Source: Wolfiporia cocos (taxonomy: Eukaryota > Basidiomycota > Agaricomycetes > Polyporales > Phaeolaceae). Taken from it: a stretch of DNA of 64,000 bases. Shown piece by piece: positions 1 through 12,394 of this stretch (its first letter is position 1; every line of letters starts with the position of its first letter). The stretch is taken from NCBI GenBank assembly GCA_029448655.1, contig JACCLO010000008.1, forward strand, positions 2,666,001 to 2,730,000. Reading direction: 5' to 3'. Position numbers and translations under genes: made by a program. The notes under the pieces are model-generated. The model ran no database searches. It was given only the letters and a program-made list of their open reading frames with translations, and was not told where the DNA came from.

Positions 1-589
1 CCAATTTGTCAAGCACGGGGGTAACACCACCACCTCTCTCATCCGTGTCCGCTGAGCTTTGCAGGAACCGGTGGGTGTTCGCCTCCGCGAGCAGGGATGG
101 CAGATAGCCAACTCCCTCCTCCTCGACGGGTTCTCATGCCTATGCTGGGATGCGTACCGTGGCTGCTCGTCAGCTATAACATCTTGGACACATGCCAGTG
201 TCAACATGGAGGATCCCTTAAACCTTAGTCCTACTCAAAAGACGAGATCTAAGTCTCTCCATGGCGATTATTCAAGTTGAAGCGTTCTCTGCACCGGCAT
301 CACACCAAGTCTCTTGACACATCCAACAGGGCGATGCCCAGCTCTACTGTGCCCGCAGTCTACCGTACGCCGCTTCCCCGCCCACTCAAGCGCCCCGTAT
401 GCCTATGATATCTCTAATTTCAGATAAACTACTAATGCAGCCCGCCCCGCTCGCATGCAGTTATGACTGCGCAGACATCGCCATCATAGACCTCTCCAGG
501 GTCTCCGCGCCAGAGGAACGCCTCGGGTCGCCACAATGAGCGCCACAGGCTAACTACTGCCTGTTCCGGGTAGGAGTGTCTGGTGTCGG

Positions 590-1450
590 ACGGAGTGGAT
601 GTTCGGCATCATGGATCTCCCGTTCTCGGGGGTCCCTGAGGAGAAAGGGCTCTACACGGCGGACATCAAGGCGCAGATGACGTGCGGGCTTGAGGCGCCA
701 CAGCACGAATGTTGACGCCGGAGTGCGAGACCAGACCGAGCACTACACCAGTAGTTGTAGGTCCTCGCGTTATTTAGAGTTGGTGGCTTGACTAGCTGTC
801 CAGAATATCACAAAGAAGGAGAACCTGGAGGCTCTCCATCTGTTGCTGCCGAAAGCGACAACCGATGCCACAGGGTCCTACGGCAAGCACTTGGTGTGTT
901 CAATGAGGGTGGTAGGCGTGCGAAAGCCTCAAATCTAGTGTAAGCCAGAAGATGCTACTCAGACTGTGGTACGTTCAGACTCTCCTGGAGGGAGCCCAGC
1001 TTGGACTATGGATTACCCCAGGACGGCAAGTGACGCTATGTCAGGCACTTCGAGAACACCCCGGCAAGTTGCCCTACTACATGCTCGTTATACAACTCCA
1101 CCGAAAGCTACATATTCCACGCGCAGGTGGTAAACGCAGACGATGCGACGGGGTGGCGGCGACGATCGACCGCTTCGTGCAGCCGTCGCCTGAACAGCGC
1201 GTCCTCACCCTGTTCTGCATCTTCTATTTCGCGATCGTCGACGAGGACGCGAAGGTCCTCCCGTATACTGAGAGCGCCGTGTTCACGACGAGGGGGGATA
1301 TGCAGGCACTTCGAGGGAGCGGACGCGGCGACGATGGGCACATGGCAAAGGACATGCCTGGCGGTTGCCACGGCTAGGTTGGCAGGGACAACGGCGGGGT
1401 GCAGTGCCATAGGCCTGAGCGGTGCATGCATTCACAGCAGGTCATGATGA
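590..1450 (+). pseudogene. Decayed coding sequence, family not recognised
   Basis: Several short stretches read like eroded exons but lie in different frames with stops between them. One is 'MDLPFSGVPEEKGLY' near 611-655, another runs 'KKENLEALHLLLPKAT' near 813-860, and a longer open stretch at 952-1377 includes 'FCIFYFAIVDEDAKVLPYTE' near 1215-1272, continued in another frame by 'GTWQRTCLAVATARLAG'. The region is GC-rich and codon-like, in contrast to its flanks. I cannot name the family. No splice model joins the pieces, so a dead gene copy is the likeliest explanation. The rest of 1-1989 shows nothing I can support. Confidence 0.3.
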
Positions 1451-1989
1451 TGAATTGGGATCTGATAGCGTACATCCTGCAGGCTCGACGACCTATACAT
1501 GTTCCATCCCTCGTGCTTTCCGCATCCTAACCCTCTGACACTAAACCTTGCCTGTATATATCTCGTCTAGGCAACATAACATCTCTATGTCCCATAGCAA
1601 TCGACTGCGAAGCTACTTAAACCCGTGCCCGTAGTTGTTTCGCTACAAGGGCTAGCCTTCGCTCGAGCGAGTTCTCGTACCTGCCCTCAATGTATGGTGA
1701 CGAGCTCTGCTGACGACTAATCTGGTGCCTGTGGCGAGCAGATTCCCCATGGACAAACACATTGGACTCGCAGTGATTTGGATGTCAGCAGAGCGTCCCT
1801 ACAGCTGCATCAACGTTAAGAATGGCTCGAGGGACGAACCAACAGCGAGGGGCGGGACGTATCCTGTAGACCTTACAGCGGAAGGTCTCACCGCGCCAAC
1901 ATGCATCGTCGGACATTTGCCGATAACCTGACTACTTTGGACTCCAAGTCAGGCCACATACATGAAACAAAGCGAAAAGAGAACGCGCC

Positions 1990-4900
1990 TTAGGGTGTTC
2001 CCTGAGCGCTGAGCGCAAGCATCTGCTCAGCAATCTTGTCGCAGTCGAGACTTTGGCCATTGCAAGGAATTCGTTTAGGCTGCTTCAGGTTCTTTTCAGC
2101 ATTCTTTGTCATTCTGAGTTTGCCGCTGCTTCCTAATAGCTTCTTGTATTCCGCGTCCAGCATTTTCACCTCACTGAAGTCATCAGTGACCTGAGCTTTC
2201 AGCCAGTGCTCACTTTGAGCACGGTGCGCTAGGCATTCGGGTTCCTTGTACTCAGTCAAATCAGTCAAATTGGCCAGATCGCGATCTTGTACGGATCCCC
2301 TGTCAGGACTAAGGGAGCCGCCCGTCTTATCCAAGATTTCCTTGATGTCAAGGCTCTCCCCGGGAGGAAGCGGAGTAGGCTGTGATGGCGTAACACAGTC
2401 CATGTTGACCTCTTTCCGTAGATATTTGTCAATATCGACCGCCGAGAAGAATGCTACGCCCTGTGGGAGGTCACTCATGCCCAGCTTGAACGCGAAGAGA
2501 CTGCGAGTCCATAGGTTGGCAATCTGCAGTGCAAGCGCGGCCCGATACTGATCCTCCTCTTTGACCAGATAACGCAGCTCGTCATGGACGGAGATCAGGT
2601 AACGCGCATGAATCTTGTACTTCCTAATCAGATGGTCCATTGCGACGATGAGGAGATGCAGATAATCGACACCGGACGACTGGACAACCCAGTTAATGCG
2701 CGACGTCATGTAGTCCCCGCCAAAGGTTTCAGGCAGGTATTCCTTCGACAGTGCATCCGTCACTCCGCATCCGAGCGCAGGCGTCTGAGGCTTGCTGGAC
2801 ATCGCAATTTCTTCGAGCTTGTTGAACACGAGACTCTCCATTCCACCATGCCAGAACTTCCGGCCGAACCAATAATCGCGCCGGATGCTCTTGCCTTTCG
2901 TCGACGCATACAACCTCTCGGCCGCCTTTTGCGCCTCGTCAGGAGAAAGGCTCGCGTTTGCTTGCAGCAGAAGTAGCACCGCGTGACGCATGCCCGCACC
3001 GTAGATCCGTGAATAGTTGAAGACCTTCGCTTGGTCGCGGGAGATGCCCAGGATCTTTGCAGTCTTCGAGTGCAGGTCCGTGCCCGCAGCTTTGGTTCCC
3101 TCGAGCGTCATCCATCCTAGCGCCGTCGCACCGTGTAGACCAAACTGCGCATCACCCATAACACTCGAGATCCACAGCTCCTCTGAGTCGACATCGGCGC
3201 CGACTATCGAATATCCCGGTGGCGAACGGACCATTGCCTTGAGTTCAGACCCCACACGGTTCTTCTTCGCATTACTGGCGGTGAGCCACGTTTTCTCGAT
3301 TGCACGGCGGGTTACGGCGCCCATGGTGATAACCTGGGGAAGTATGATACCCCACTTTTGACCCTCGGCCAGCTGAACGTTCTCTGTCTGCTCGCCAGAT
3401 GCTGCAGGCGTGGTATCTTGTGCAGTGTTGCTACTTCCCTTCGGCTCTACACCATCCGCTGACCTGACATCCTCCCCCGATTCGTCCTCTGCCATATTCG
3501 CGACCTCGCAGGCCGATGTTTGCTGTGGGACGCCGATATCGAGGTCTGTGCTCTGCCAGACAACCATCTGATTCATCACGCGATCGCGCGCGGAAATCCA
3601 ATAGCTGCACTGTGCGTTCATATCAAGTGCGGTGTTGGCAACTAGCTCTGGGCTCGTGAGGGTCCCATCTCGCGCGTGCTGCATGAACGACTTCGCGAGA
3701 GGATTCCCCACGTTCGCTTTCTCTCCGTCCTTGTGCGGGATCTTGTAGAAGACATATCCCTGTTCGGTAAACTCTTTCAAAGATGCGTCCGCCTCGTGCT
3801 TGAACTCTAAAGCTGTTGCGCGTGTCTTGAAGATGGCATCTTTGTCCACGCGGAATGTCCAGCCGTGTTCGCGCGAATGGAAGAGCGGCCAATCTTGCCA
3901 CTCAAGACGCAGCAAGATGGGAGCAATGCGGCTGCGGACAGTGATGGCAGGCGTTCCTGGTGGAAGAGCTTTGTTTGGGGCCGTCAAATCCCAGTACCAC
4001 TTTGGCCAGTACACAGGCGGATCTGTGGCTTTCTGGGATTTAACTTTGCTTTTCTTCGCTTTGGTAGCGGCCACTTCAACTTTGACAGCGGGTTTGGGTT
4101 TTGCTTGATGCTTCGACGGCTCCCAGCCTAACTGTTTTGGCCAGCAATCTGTTTCCACCTCCTCTGGTTTGCTTCTCGCTAAGCACTCTGCAAGAGTTTT
4201 GATACGTTGTTCTGCTTCATGATGTGTATCTGTATCTTTGGAGGAGATGGCTTTCGCGAGATCGTTGTCGTCACAATTCAGCGGACCGATCGGTGAGTTT
4301 TCGCTGCCAGATAATTCAGTATATTTTTTGACAAGGAGGTTCACCACCCTTGAGTCTGAGTCCAATATGGGTTTCGGTGGCTCTGAGCCGAAACGCCATT
4401 CGTCCGGGTCACGCGAAACTGGGGAATTGTCACAGGTGACTTTCAAAGGAAGAGGGAGTATTGACCGCCTGTTGGTCAGACCGATCGCACTGTTCGCACT
4501 GTTTTTCTGGGACTCCTCGTGCCGTCGAGGAGTGCGCCGTATGGGTTCTTCGGAGGGAGATGGTTCCTCTTGAATGACAGGATTAGCCGCTGCCTGAAAC
4601 GCATTGCAATATAGTAAGAACGTTGTCTCTGGGGAGCGACAGCGATTATGAGGTACTCACGAGCTTCCGATCGACACCCCTCGACACCCCTGGTTTCTTC
4701 GGCGTCCAATCCAATTGGCTAAGCCAAGGATCGTCCTGCCACTCCCCTGTGTGCATCTTATTCCTTGCCTGTTCGGCCAGTTCGATGAGACGCTGCTTAA
4801 CCGCATTCGACAAGTCGTTGTAAGTGCGTTCCGCGCTCTCCAAGTACTTCTCCCACTGCTCGTTCACCGTAAGCAAGCTCGATCCCATCGTGAGCACGCC

Positions 4901-6199
4901 AGCGAACGACACCGGACTCGGACACGTCTTCAGGAACGCAGGCAGCGTCTTCGTGAACACGGCGTGCGTGACCTCGGTGTCTGTCGCGCAGTAATTTAGG
5001 TAGTCCTGGAGCTTCTCGTGGATCTCCTCGCGCGTGCAGGTGAGAAAGTCGTTACGGATTTCCTTGTCGATCGTGATGCCGCAGTGCAGGTTCGCGACGT
5101 CCGCGAGCGAGTTTGCGGAGGTGAACTCCTCCCAGCGCTTCGTCGCCAGCTCGTCCTCCTCGACCGGCATGGCCTCATATGCCTCCTTAATCTGCGTCGT
5201 CTTTTCCTTGCGGTATTTAGTCCATGCCGGGCGCTGATGTGAGGAGATGCCTTTCACCGCGACGTGCAACGCCATTGTATCGAGGAAGCGGGTGCCTGTA
5301 GTATTGATGTTGTACTCCTCCTTGATCCTCGCGCGGTCGTAGGAGACGTTGTGTCCTACCACAACGCGGGGCACAGTGGAGTCGCCGATGGGGATCAAGT
5401 GTTTGGGGTCGCCGGACTCCCCGACCAGCCAAGGTGACACCCAGGAGTACCATGCGTTCTTGGACACGGCGCACGCCATGATGGGGTATGGGCTGCATTT
5501 CGGTAGCGTCTCGACGTCGAAAACGAACATCTCCTCTGGCTTCTGATCGAACATCGGATATTCGACGGGTTCGTTAGAGATGCGACCGTCCGGGTCATAC
5601 GAATAGCGCGTCCAGCCGGAGTTCATGCACCATTCTCCCCGCTTGGGCATTGGGGGAAGGGTAGTGCCCGCGAAATCCTTCGCGAGCCCGAGCCAAGGCT
5701 GCGCCGCGTCCATTCCGATGGTATAGAAGTGCTGGTCAATCGTCCGCCCCTGCAACGACGGCAGTGCAAACGATATGTCGGGCAAAACGGAGCCCTGGGA
5801 GGGGTCGAGCCCGTGCATTTTCAGATGTCTCTCTGCGATCTCGACGTATAGGTTCGGCGGTGGAGGGAAAGAGGCATTGCGAAAGACCTGGGAATGCAGG
5901 TCGCGCGAGAGGAGCTGGACGCCGAGTTCGTTGCGAGTGACTATCAAATCTTGTCAAGTTTGTCTCAGGTCATGTAAAGCATGCTGCTTACTTTCGGGCA
6001 ACGAGCTCTTCTCCTCTGTCTGGTTCTGATGCACTCCATGGTCGACCAGTTGCTCTGTTCGACGCTCACTGAGCTTCGGCTTGATTGAACTGGTAGGGTC
6101 CAATGTCTTCTGCGCCACCCTGTGCACGGCTTGAAGGGAGATATTGCGAAACTGTAGCCGCTGAGGTAGTTTGAGAAGACATCTCGCTGCTCCTGACAT
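1990..6199 (-). CDS. MIP1: Mitochondrial DNA polymerase gamma catalytic subunit
   Basis: Family A DNA polymerase that replicates mitochondrial DNA. Three exons, 6199-5992, 5940-4661 and 4593-1990, give about 1363 aa; introns are 51 and 67 nt with GTAAGC and GTGAGT donors. The ATG at 6199 opens a basic, acid-poor leader (MSGAARCLLKLPQRLQFRN) typical of a mitochondrial targeting peptide; the frame upstream has no ATG before a stop. The 3'-5' exonuclease motifs are visible: Exo I FDVETL (about residue 210), Exo II VVGHNVSYD (about 265) and Exo III YCATDTEV (about 390). Polymerase motif A (GADVDSEELW, about 965), motif B (DQAKVFNYSRIYGAG, about 1016) and motif C VHDEL (about 1166) are all present. 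A low-complexity stretch rich in K, E and P separates exonuclease and polymerase, and a further spacer precedes motif A. The protein is longer than yeast Mip1 but appears intact. Confidence 0.95.
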
Positions 6200-6609
6200 C
6201 GATTCTGTACGGGCACAGATTTTCTCTTCGATCTGATGCAGATGAATGAGCTTCACAGGTCAGTGTTTCTGTAAAGCTTCATTCATCCGCTGACAAGATG
6301 AGCCCGGGCAGCAGGGAGGGTGTTCGTATACTAATGTGTCCAACGAGAGCAAAACGGAGGCAAGCTTAGCGCGTCCGGAGCGTGTTCGAGGAGCATCCGC
6401 TGAAGGCAACTTGCCGCCGGCGTGTCAATGACTATGTATTTTCTTGGTTGCAAATTAGGAGGTGTCGCGCGTCTCGAGCTTCTACTACCACTATACTGAA
6501 CCATGAACGCGATTCAACAGGTCCCGATTCTCCGAGCCAGTATCTCTCTCGCCTCAGCTCGAGGATGGGAGGCATCAAGTCTCGATGTTTTAATGGAAAT
6601 GCGCATAAT
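6200..6609. other. Intergenic region upstream of MIP1
   Basis: This is the 5' flank of the polymerase gene. It lies back to back with the phosphatase gene, with a MITE between them. No open frame or clear promoter element was recognised. Confidence 0.5.
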
Positions 6610-6611
6610 TA

Positions 6612-7252
6612 CAGTCGTTCCCGAAAAAGTCACTTTTTTTTGCGCGTCGTCTCGACGCGCCAAAGTTCCGAGCCAAAGCTCCGAGCCATCTTCCGACTCG
6701 TAAGCGCCTGTAAGCGCACCTGTATGCCATCGTTTCGAGCCTTTTTCTTGAGCTCAAACATGTCGCATTTCCCACAGGGCTCATTGCAGTGCAATTTGGA
6801 ATGTGATGATATCATAATATTAGCCAGTCAGGACAGGAATTTGTCGGGATGGGCATTGGGATGTTTTGGTACAAAAGATAAATAGAGTTCATTACAGCGC
6901 GGGTGCTAATATGCTAATATGAACGCGATCACGTCACGGCGATGATGGCTTGACGATGCGGCCGAAGCCCTCGAAGATGTGCTCCCAATGGTAGACTAGC
7001 GGGAGATGATTAAAATCTCACAAATACCATGTTGGACACAACCGCTTGCCATGGACGAAGAATACACAGTTTCATATCTTTGTTGATTCTTCTATTACCC
7101 ATAGCTGCAGAAAACAGTGCAGTACACAAATGTACGTAGGTGCGAGCAACGGGCGCTTACGAGTCGGAAGATGGCTCGGAGCTTTGGCTCGGAACTTTGG
7201 CGCGTCGAGACGACGCGCAAAAAAACTTTGACATTATTTTCGGGAACGACTG
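6612..7252. mobile_element. Tc1/mariner-type MITE with ~100 bp TIRs
   Basis: A 641 bp element flanked by TA on both sides (6610-6611 and 7253-7254). Both ends begin CAGTCGTTCCCGAAAA and form near-perfect terminal inverted repeats of about 97-101 bp (6612-6708 and 7152-7252). The TIRs contain an inner palindrome around GCGCGTCG/CGACGCGC. The TA duplication and CAGT start are the hallmarks of the Tc1/mariner superfamily. The interior has no transposase, so it is non-autonomous. The short open frames over the TIRs are mirror images of each other and are not genes. Confidence 0.9.
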
Positions 7253-7587
7253 TAAGCGCGGTGTTGGTACCTGGCATCTAAATTGGGCGGCGATCACCCG
7301 TCTGGGTCTTCGCTCGATGGTCGATGCGCGTATGTGAGGCTGTGTATCCGTTCAGGCAGGCCGGCCGAATTGCAGCAGCCATGAGGCCCAACGTCGCCTT
7401 GAACGTCGCTGAGCCCGCTCTGGTACGTCCTTACACTGCGAACGAGTCGTGGAATGAGTCGACGACCTGCGAATTCGATCTGCAGATTAATTGGTCAACG
7501 TCAACCACGGGCCGCCGTCGACTTATCTCTGAAGGTCGGACCCATGTGTTTCATTTGGCATCAGCGCTCCTGGAGACCCATTGGCCA

Positions 7588-7595
7588 TATAAATA
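7588..7595 (+). promoter_or_regulatory. TATA box of the phosphatase gene
   Basis: TATAAATA lies 50 bp before the start codon at 7645, with a CCATTGG element just upstream (CCAAT on the other strand). Spacing suits a core promoter with a short leader. Confidence 0.6.
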
Positions 7596-7644
7596 TCGCG
7601 CACCGTGAGGGGTAGCCCCAGGGTCGTCTCGTCGTCCTTCCAGC

Positions 7645-9690
7645 ATGGTCAACGCGCTTGTCCTCCTTGGTGCGCTGCCCCTCGTAGCAGCGCACCCGCT
7701 CTCAGCACAGTCCGCGTCCTCTTATGCAGGCTCGACGAGCAGCGATGTCTTCCCTCCGCCCGGCGCGACCTTCTCTGCGTATGAGACATACTTCCCAGAC
7801 TACGAGCAGGTTGGCTTTGCAGGGCCGACTCCCAGTATGTGCACGATGGTCTATCCCCTCATCGACTTGCTCATTGATGAGCGCGTTTCCAGCTGGTGCG
7901 GAACCGGAGGCCATCCAAACCGCCCCTGCCGCCGCTGTGAAGTCGGACACGTACCCGCTGATCAACCCTAACACGCAGTCAGCGTTCGCGAACCGCCCGG
8001 CGTTCAACCCGATGCGATACTGGGGTAACCTCTCTCCGTGGTTCTCTGTTGGCGGCGCGTTTGGGCTTTTCGACACGACGCCGCAGATCCCTGAGGGCTG
8101 CGAGCTGACGCAGGTTCACCTCGTCCAGCGCCACGGCGCACGGTACCCGTCGTTTGGATCTTCAGCGAGTGAGTTCGCAGACCTCCTGCAGTCTGCAGCG
8201 AACAGCACCGGCTTCACGGCGAAGGGTCCTCTGGCATTCCTGAACACCTGGACATACAAGCTCGGTGCGGAGCTTTTGACGCCATTTGGTAGGCAGCAGC
8301 TGTACGTCAATGCCTTAGTGCAGCAAGAAAACGGCACTCTGAGACGCTAATTCCCTAGGTACGATCTGGGTACCGCCTTCCGCGTCAAGTATGGTGAACT
8401 CTTGAACGGTTTCACCGGTCTCCCGGTATTCCGCACAACATCTGAATGTGAGTTTTCCTCAGAACGAAGTGTTTAAATAAGATTATGACGGGTCTGCAGC
8501 GCGCATGGTACAATCTGCGTAAGTATTGTGGTCAGAGGCGATGGCTTGTATTATTGAGCCATTCTACGTAGTCTCCAATGGGCGGCAGGCTTCTTTGGCG
8601 TCGAGGACTACGCCACCTCGTACTACCAGGAGATTATCATTGAAGAGAGCGGGTACAACAACACGCTCGCGCCATGGGGCTTCTGCAATAACGCGAATAA
8701 CGACATCTACGAGATGGGCAACTGGTACCAGGGTAACTGGACGGAGGTCTACCTGAAGGACGCCGTCACTCGGCTGCAGCAGTTCATCGAGGGCGTCGAA
8801 CTCGACACGTCGTACTTGTACGCAATGCAGGAGATGTGCGCGTACGAGACCGTGTCCATTGGTTACTCCAAGTTCTGTGACCTGTTTACGGAGGAAGAGT
8901 GGAAGGGATTCGAGTACAGCATAGGTGAGCCTGCCTGGAACGATCGTTTTGGGGTGTATAGCTTACGTTACGCGTCATGAAGACCTGAACTTCTGGTACG
9001 GGAACGGCCCCGGGAACCCCGTTGGTGCAGCGCAGGGTATCGGTTATGTCCAGGAGCTCCTCGCTCGTCTCACGCAGACTCCCATCACGGTCTTCGATAC
9101 GTCCACGAACGGCACCCTCGATGGGAACAACATCACCTTCCCGCTTGACCAGCCCATCTACATGGATGCCACTCATGATACCGTGATCTCTTCCAGTGCG
9201 TCATTCGCTTGTGATTGTCAATATTTACCACACCTGATTGACCTTGCAAATCAACAGTCGTTACTGCGATGAACTTTACGACATTGGCTGCTAATGGACC
9301 CCTACCCACGGAGTACATCCCTGCCGATCAGGTACGTATCCGCAACGTACGAAATTCTCAGCCTCATCGCTCACCCCCTCCCAGACCTTCCATGTCCAGC
9401 ACATTGCCCCGTTCGCGTCAAACCTCGTCGGACAGGTTGTGTCCTGCCCCGCGCCGGGCACATCGCAGAAGGAGAAGTACATTCGCTGGCTGCTGAACGA
9501 CGGCGCGGTCCCGCTCACGGGCATCAAGCATTGCGAGACGCCGGACAAGGACGGGCTGTGCCTGCTCGACAACTTCATCAAGGGCATGCAGGCGCGCGTC
9601 GCCGAGGTTGACTTCCAGTACGACTGCTTCGCGGACTACCCCGTGCCGTACCCGGACCTGCTCACGAACGGGCGGCCAGAGCACCAGTAG
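7645..9690 (+). CDS. Secreted histidine acid phosphatase (phytase-like)
   Basis: Histidine acid phosphatase that removes phosphate from phytate or other phosphomonoesters outside the cell. Eight exons: 7645-7834, 7893-8301, 8359-8447, 8500-8518, 8572-8924, 8983-9195, 9258-9331 and 9385-9690, giving about 550 aa. Introns are 52-62 nt and all phases agree. The N terminus is a signal peptide (MVNALVLLGALPLVAA). The catalytic RHGARYP motif is at about residue 143 and the distal HD proton-donor motif (MDATHDTV) at about 418. Several N-x-S/T sites and scattered cysteines suit a secreted glycoprotein. Exon 4 is only 19 nt. Whether phytate is the real substrate cannot be told from sequence. Confidence 0.93.
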
Positions 9691-10072
9691 GCACCGCATG
9701 AGGGCTTGGGGGACTGGCGATTCGTGACCGCAGTGATGTTGCTTCGGGATGTGTACGCTACTTACGGTAGCATTGAGTACAGCGTTCATTTTGAGATGTG
9801 CAGATTGAGTTTGTGCAGAGCCGACGGAGGGGAGACTCGGTTTCCCTTTCCTCGAGTCACTCGGTGGCTGACGATCCCGTGCGGTCTCTAGATAGGACTG
9901 CGGGGAAGGTTAGGTTTGGCCTGGCACAGCCATCCCAGTCGGGCGTCTCGCCACATCTGACCAATCACTCTATCACTTCCCAGGGGCCAGAAAGTGTGTC
10001 AAACGCTGAGCGTTCGTGTTGTCTGCTTCGGATCATAGGCCAATAGCTGCACCATACTGTCAGAACAAGGCC
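9691..10072. other. Intergenic, no feature recognised
   Basis: A 382 bp spacer between two co-directional genes. It serves as 3' flank of the phosphatase and 5' flank of the hydrolase. I see no open frame, repeat or clear TATA box. Confidence 0.5.
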
Positions 10073-11106
10073 ATGTTAACACCGGATATCGAAGGACAAA
10101 AATATGTCTTGGTGTACGCATTGCACGCAGGATCATTCTATCTCCCGGACAAGGAGGTCTTCGAGGATTCTCTAGAAGCCAAAACAGGCTCCCGGGTTCC
10201 TAGCTTTGCATTCCTCATCGAGCATGATATACATGGGAGATTGATGTTCGATCTCGGGTTGCGCAAGGTATGGCAGGATGATCGCAGTCAATGTCCACCG
10301 CTGACATTCTAATACAATATATGGATTATGTCAATCTATCACGTCGATCCATTAGCATGGTCAAGGATACCCCCCCGCTTGGGAGGAAACCCTGCAAGAG
10401 TTCACGGTGGACTGTTCCCGTGATGTTGTCGACCTCCTGGAGGAGGATGGCGTTTCTCCAAGCTCAATCAGGACAGTCGTGTACAGGTCAATCGTAAAAT
10501 TTCTCTCCAGGGCTGCTTGGCACTCATATGCCAATCATAAGCCACCTGCATTTTGACCACGTCGGCGATCTGGCTCCCTTCACATCTGCTGAAATAGTCC
10601 TGGGAGGCGAAGCCGCCGAGCTGATGGAGGACACATACCCCCGCAACCCAGACAGCCTCTGGCAGGAGCTCCCCGCTGGCCGTAAAGTCTGCTATATAGA
10701 CTTCGAAACCGACCAAAGGGGCTTGTCGCCTCTGGGCTCGTTCAATCGCGCCGTCGACTTCTTCAGAGACGGGTCACTTTACTTACTCGATGCACCGGGT
10801 CACTTCCCCGGGCATCTCGCCGTGTTGGCTCGTGTATCAACAAACAAGTTAGTCTTGCTTGCAGCGGATTGTTGTCACAATCGCCTGTGCTACAATCCGG
10901 GACATCGCTTGATCAGCCGCGAGAACTATCACGATGTTCAGGTCGCCCGCGATACGGTGCAAAGATTGAAGATAATGGATCGGACCGAGGGTGTCCTTGT
11001 GATATTAGCCCATGAACGGGAGCGACTGGACGAGATGCCGTTGTTTCCCAACAGTCTGAATCATTGGGCGCAAACGCAGATTGGCAAAAAGACTAATGCT
11101 TCATGA
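10073..11106 (+). CDS. Metallo-beta-lactamase-fold hydrolase
   Basis: Zinc-dependent hydrolase of the metallo-beta-lactamase superfamily, closest in layout to lactonase/glyoxalase-II-like fungal proteins. Three exons, 10073-10267, 10356-10486 and 10542-11106, give about 296 aa. The second intron (55 nt) is fixed by the core motif: only splicing at 10486/10542 produces SHLHFDHVGD, the HxHxDH metal site at about residues 110-115. Further family landmarks are DAPGHFPGHL, LAADCCHN and ILAHE towards the C terminus. The first acceptor (10355) follows a long 88 nt intron and is less certain. There is no signal peptide or membrane segment, so a cytosolic enzyme is likely. The substrate is unknown. 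Confidence 0.85.
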
Positions 11107-11541
11107 ATCTTGTGCGGAAGCTTTGTTTGCACCAAGCCTGACTCTGACTGATCAAAGTATTGTCCAGATATACGACTTGCATCAGTCTTCGTCATGTCGT
11201 ATATCTGATTGTAGAATTCAAGCTTATAGATCGTCCCAGAGCTGAGGCCGTAGATTCACCCTTTAGTTCGCCTGTTTCACCACTTCCTCCGACATACGAG
11301 CTGCAATTTATTTCTGGGTAGTACGCAACAGTATTAATATGCCACGGTGCTCTCAGCTCTAGGCTGGCAGGCCTGCAGAACCAACATACATGACTCATTA
11401 GTAAGAGGCATACAATGTGCGAGTAGCGCACATCCACCAGTGGCTGACATGTCAGCCTGCCAGGGACATTCTCAATATTTCAATGCCTATACAGCTGACT
11501 ATCTAGTTATGCATACTGCCGGTCCCCGGATTTGCTATGCA
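11107..11541. other. Intergenic, no feature recognised
   Basis: A 435 bp stretch between the hydrolase gene and the left target duplication of a MITE. Open frames here are short and have no codon bias or homologous motif. Confidence 0.4.
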
Positions 11542-11550
11542 TTATGAGAT

Positions 11551-12203
11551 ACTTGAGGTTAATCTCCCAACCCGTTTGCGTAGATTTGAAACCCCGTGCA
11601 TCACGTGAAGGCGGGCCCGACGCGTTCGGGTCGGCGCCTCCGCGCACGCTGCTGAAGGCTAAGTCCTTCGCCTCGGGTTGTAGGCACGGTAGAAGAAGAG
11701 AATGGAACATATATCACTGGTATATTGAGTCAGTATTCTCTGTGGTAGACTACACCATGAACTACATGTATGTGGTGCCTAATTTCTGTACTAATATCCG
11801 ATTACATCGACGGGGAAAAGGTCTTGGCGCATTCTCGTGTTCTCTGCGGGCAATGTACGGCATTTTGACAGCAGCCGAAAAGGCCCGCTGCGCTGTATGC
11901 ACATTTTTGACATATCGATAGAGTCAAAATATCATCATACAGTCGAGAGCGTGCAGTCTGGGCGGCGGAGCGCGCAAGCCCTTCTGTACGGAATCCCATG
12001 TAATTGAATGATAAAACATGCATTTGACGATATGTATTCAACAAACTGTATAAGTCATTGAAAGCCATGTAACCGTAAATCCAGGGCACGGAGGACAGAC
12101 GGTGTGCTGTTGCAGAGGCGCCGACCCGACGCGTCGGGCCCGCCTTCACGTGATGCACGGGGTTTCAAATCTACGCAAACGGGTTGGGAGATTAAACTCA
12201 AGT
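11551..12203. mobile_element. MULE-like MITE with 9 bp target duplication
   Basis: A 653 bp element bounded by a perfect 9 bp direct repeat TTATGAGAT (11542-11550 and 12204-12212). The terminal inverted repeats are about 90 bp and nearly identical (11551-11641 and 12114-12203), starting ACTTGAG(G/T)TTAATCTCCC. Long TIRs with a 9 bp target duplication are the Mutator-like signature. No transposase is inside, so it is non-autonomous. Confidence 0.88.
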
Positions 12204-12394
12204 TTATGAGATGTTATGCGCAATCAAATCTGTCACATAGTGTGACTTGTTGTGATCATATGTGACTTCCCTGCGCAGGTATGTCATGATCTGTCACATC
12301 GACATCACATTGAGTGCCACTATACATCTGCCGAACTACTACCATCTATGCTATCCTGCCAGTACTTATCTAGCTCTGCTTTTGTGAATCAAAG

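Noticed and set aside
6590..6815. Small open frames at both ends of the Tc1/mariner MITE
   Set aside because: They mirror each other because they lie in the TIRs.
12220..12330. Cluster of TGTGAC/GTCACA motifs as a CRISPR-like or regulatory array
   Set aside because: Spacing is irregular, copies are few and the host is eukaryotic; possibly a decayed transposon end, but unsupported.
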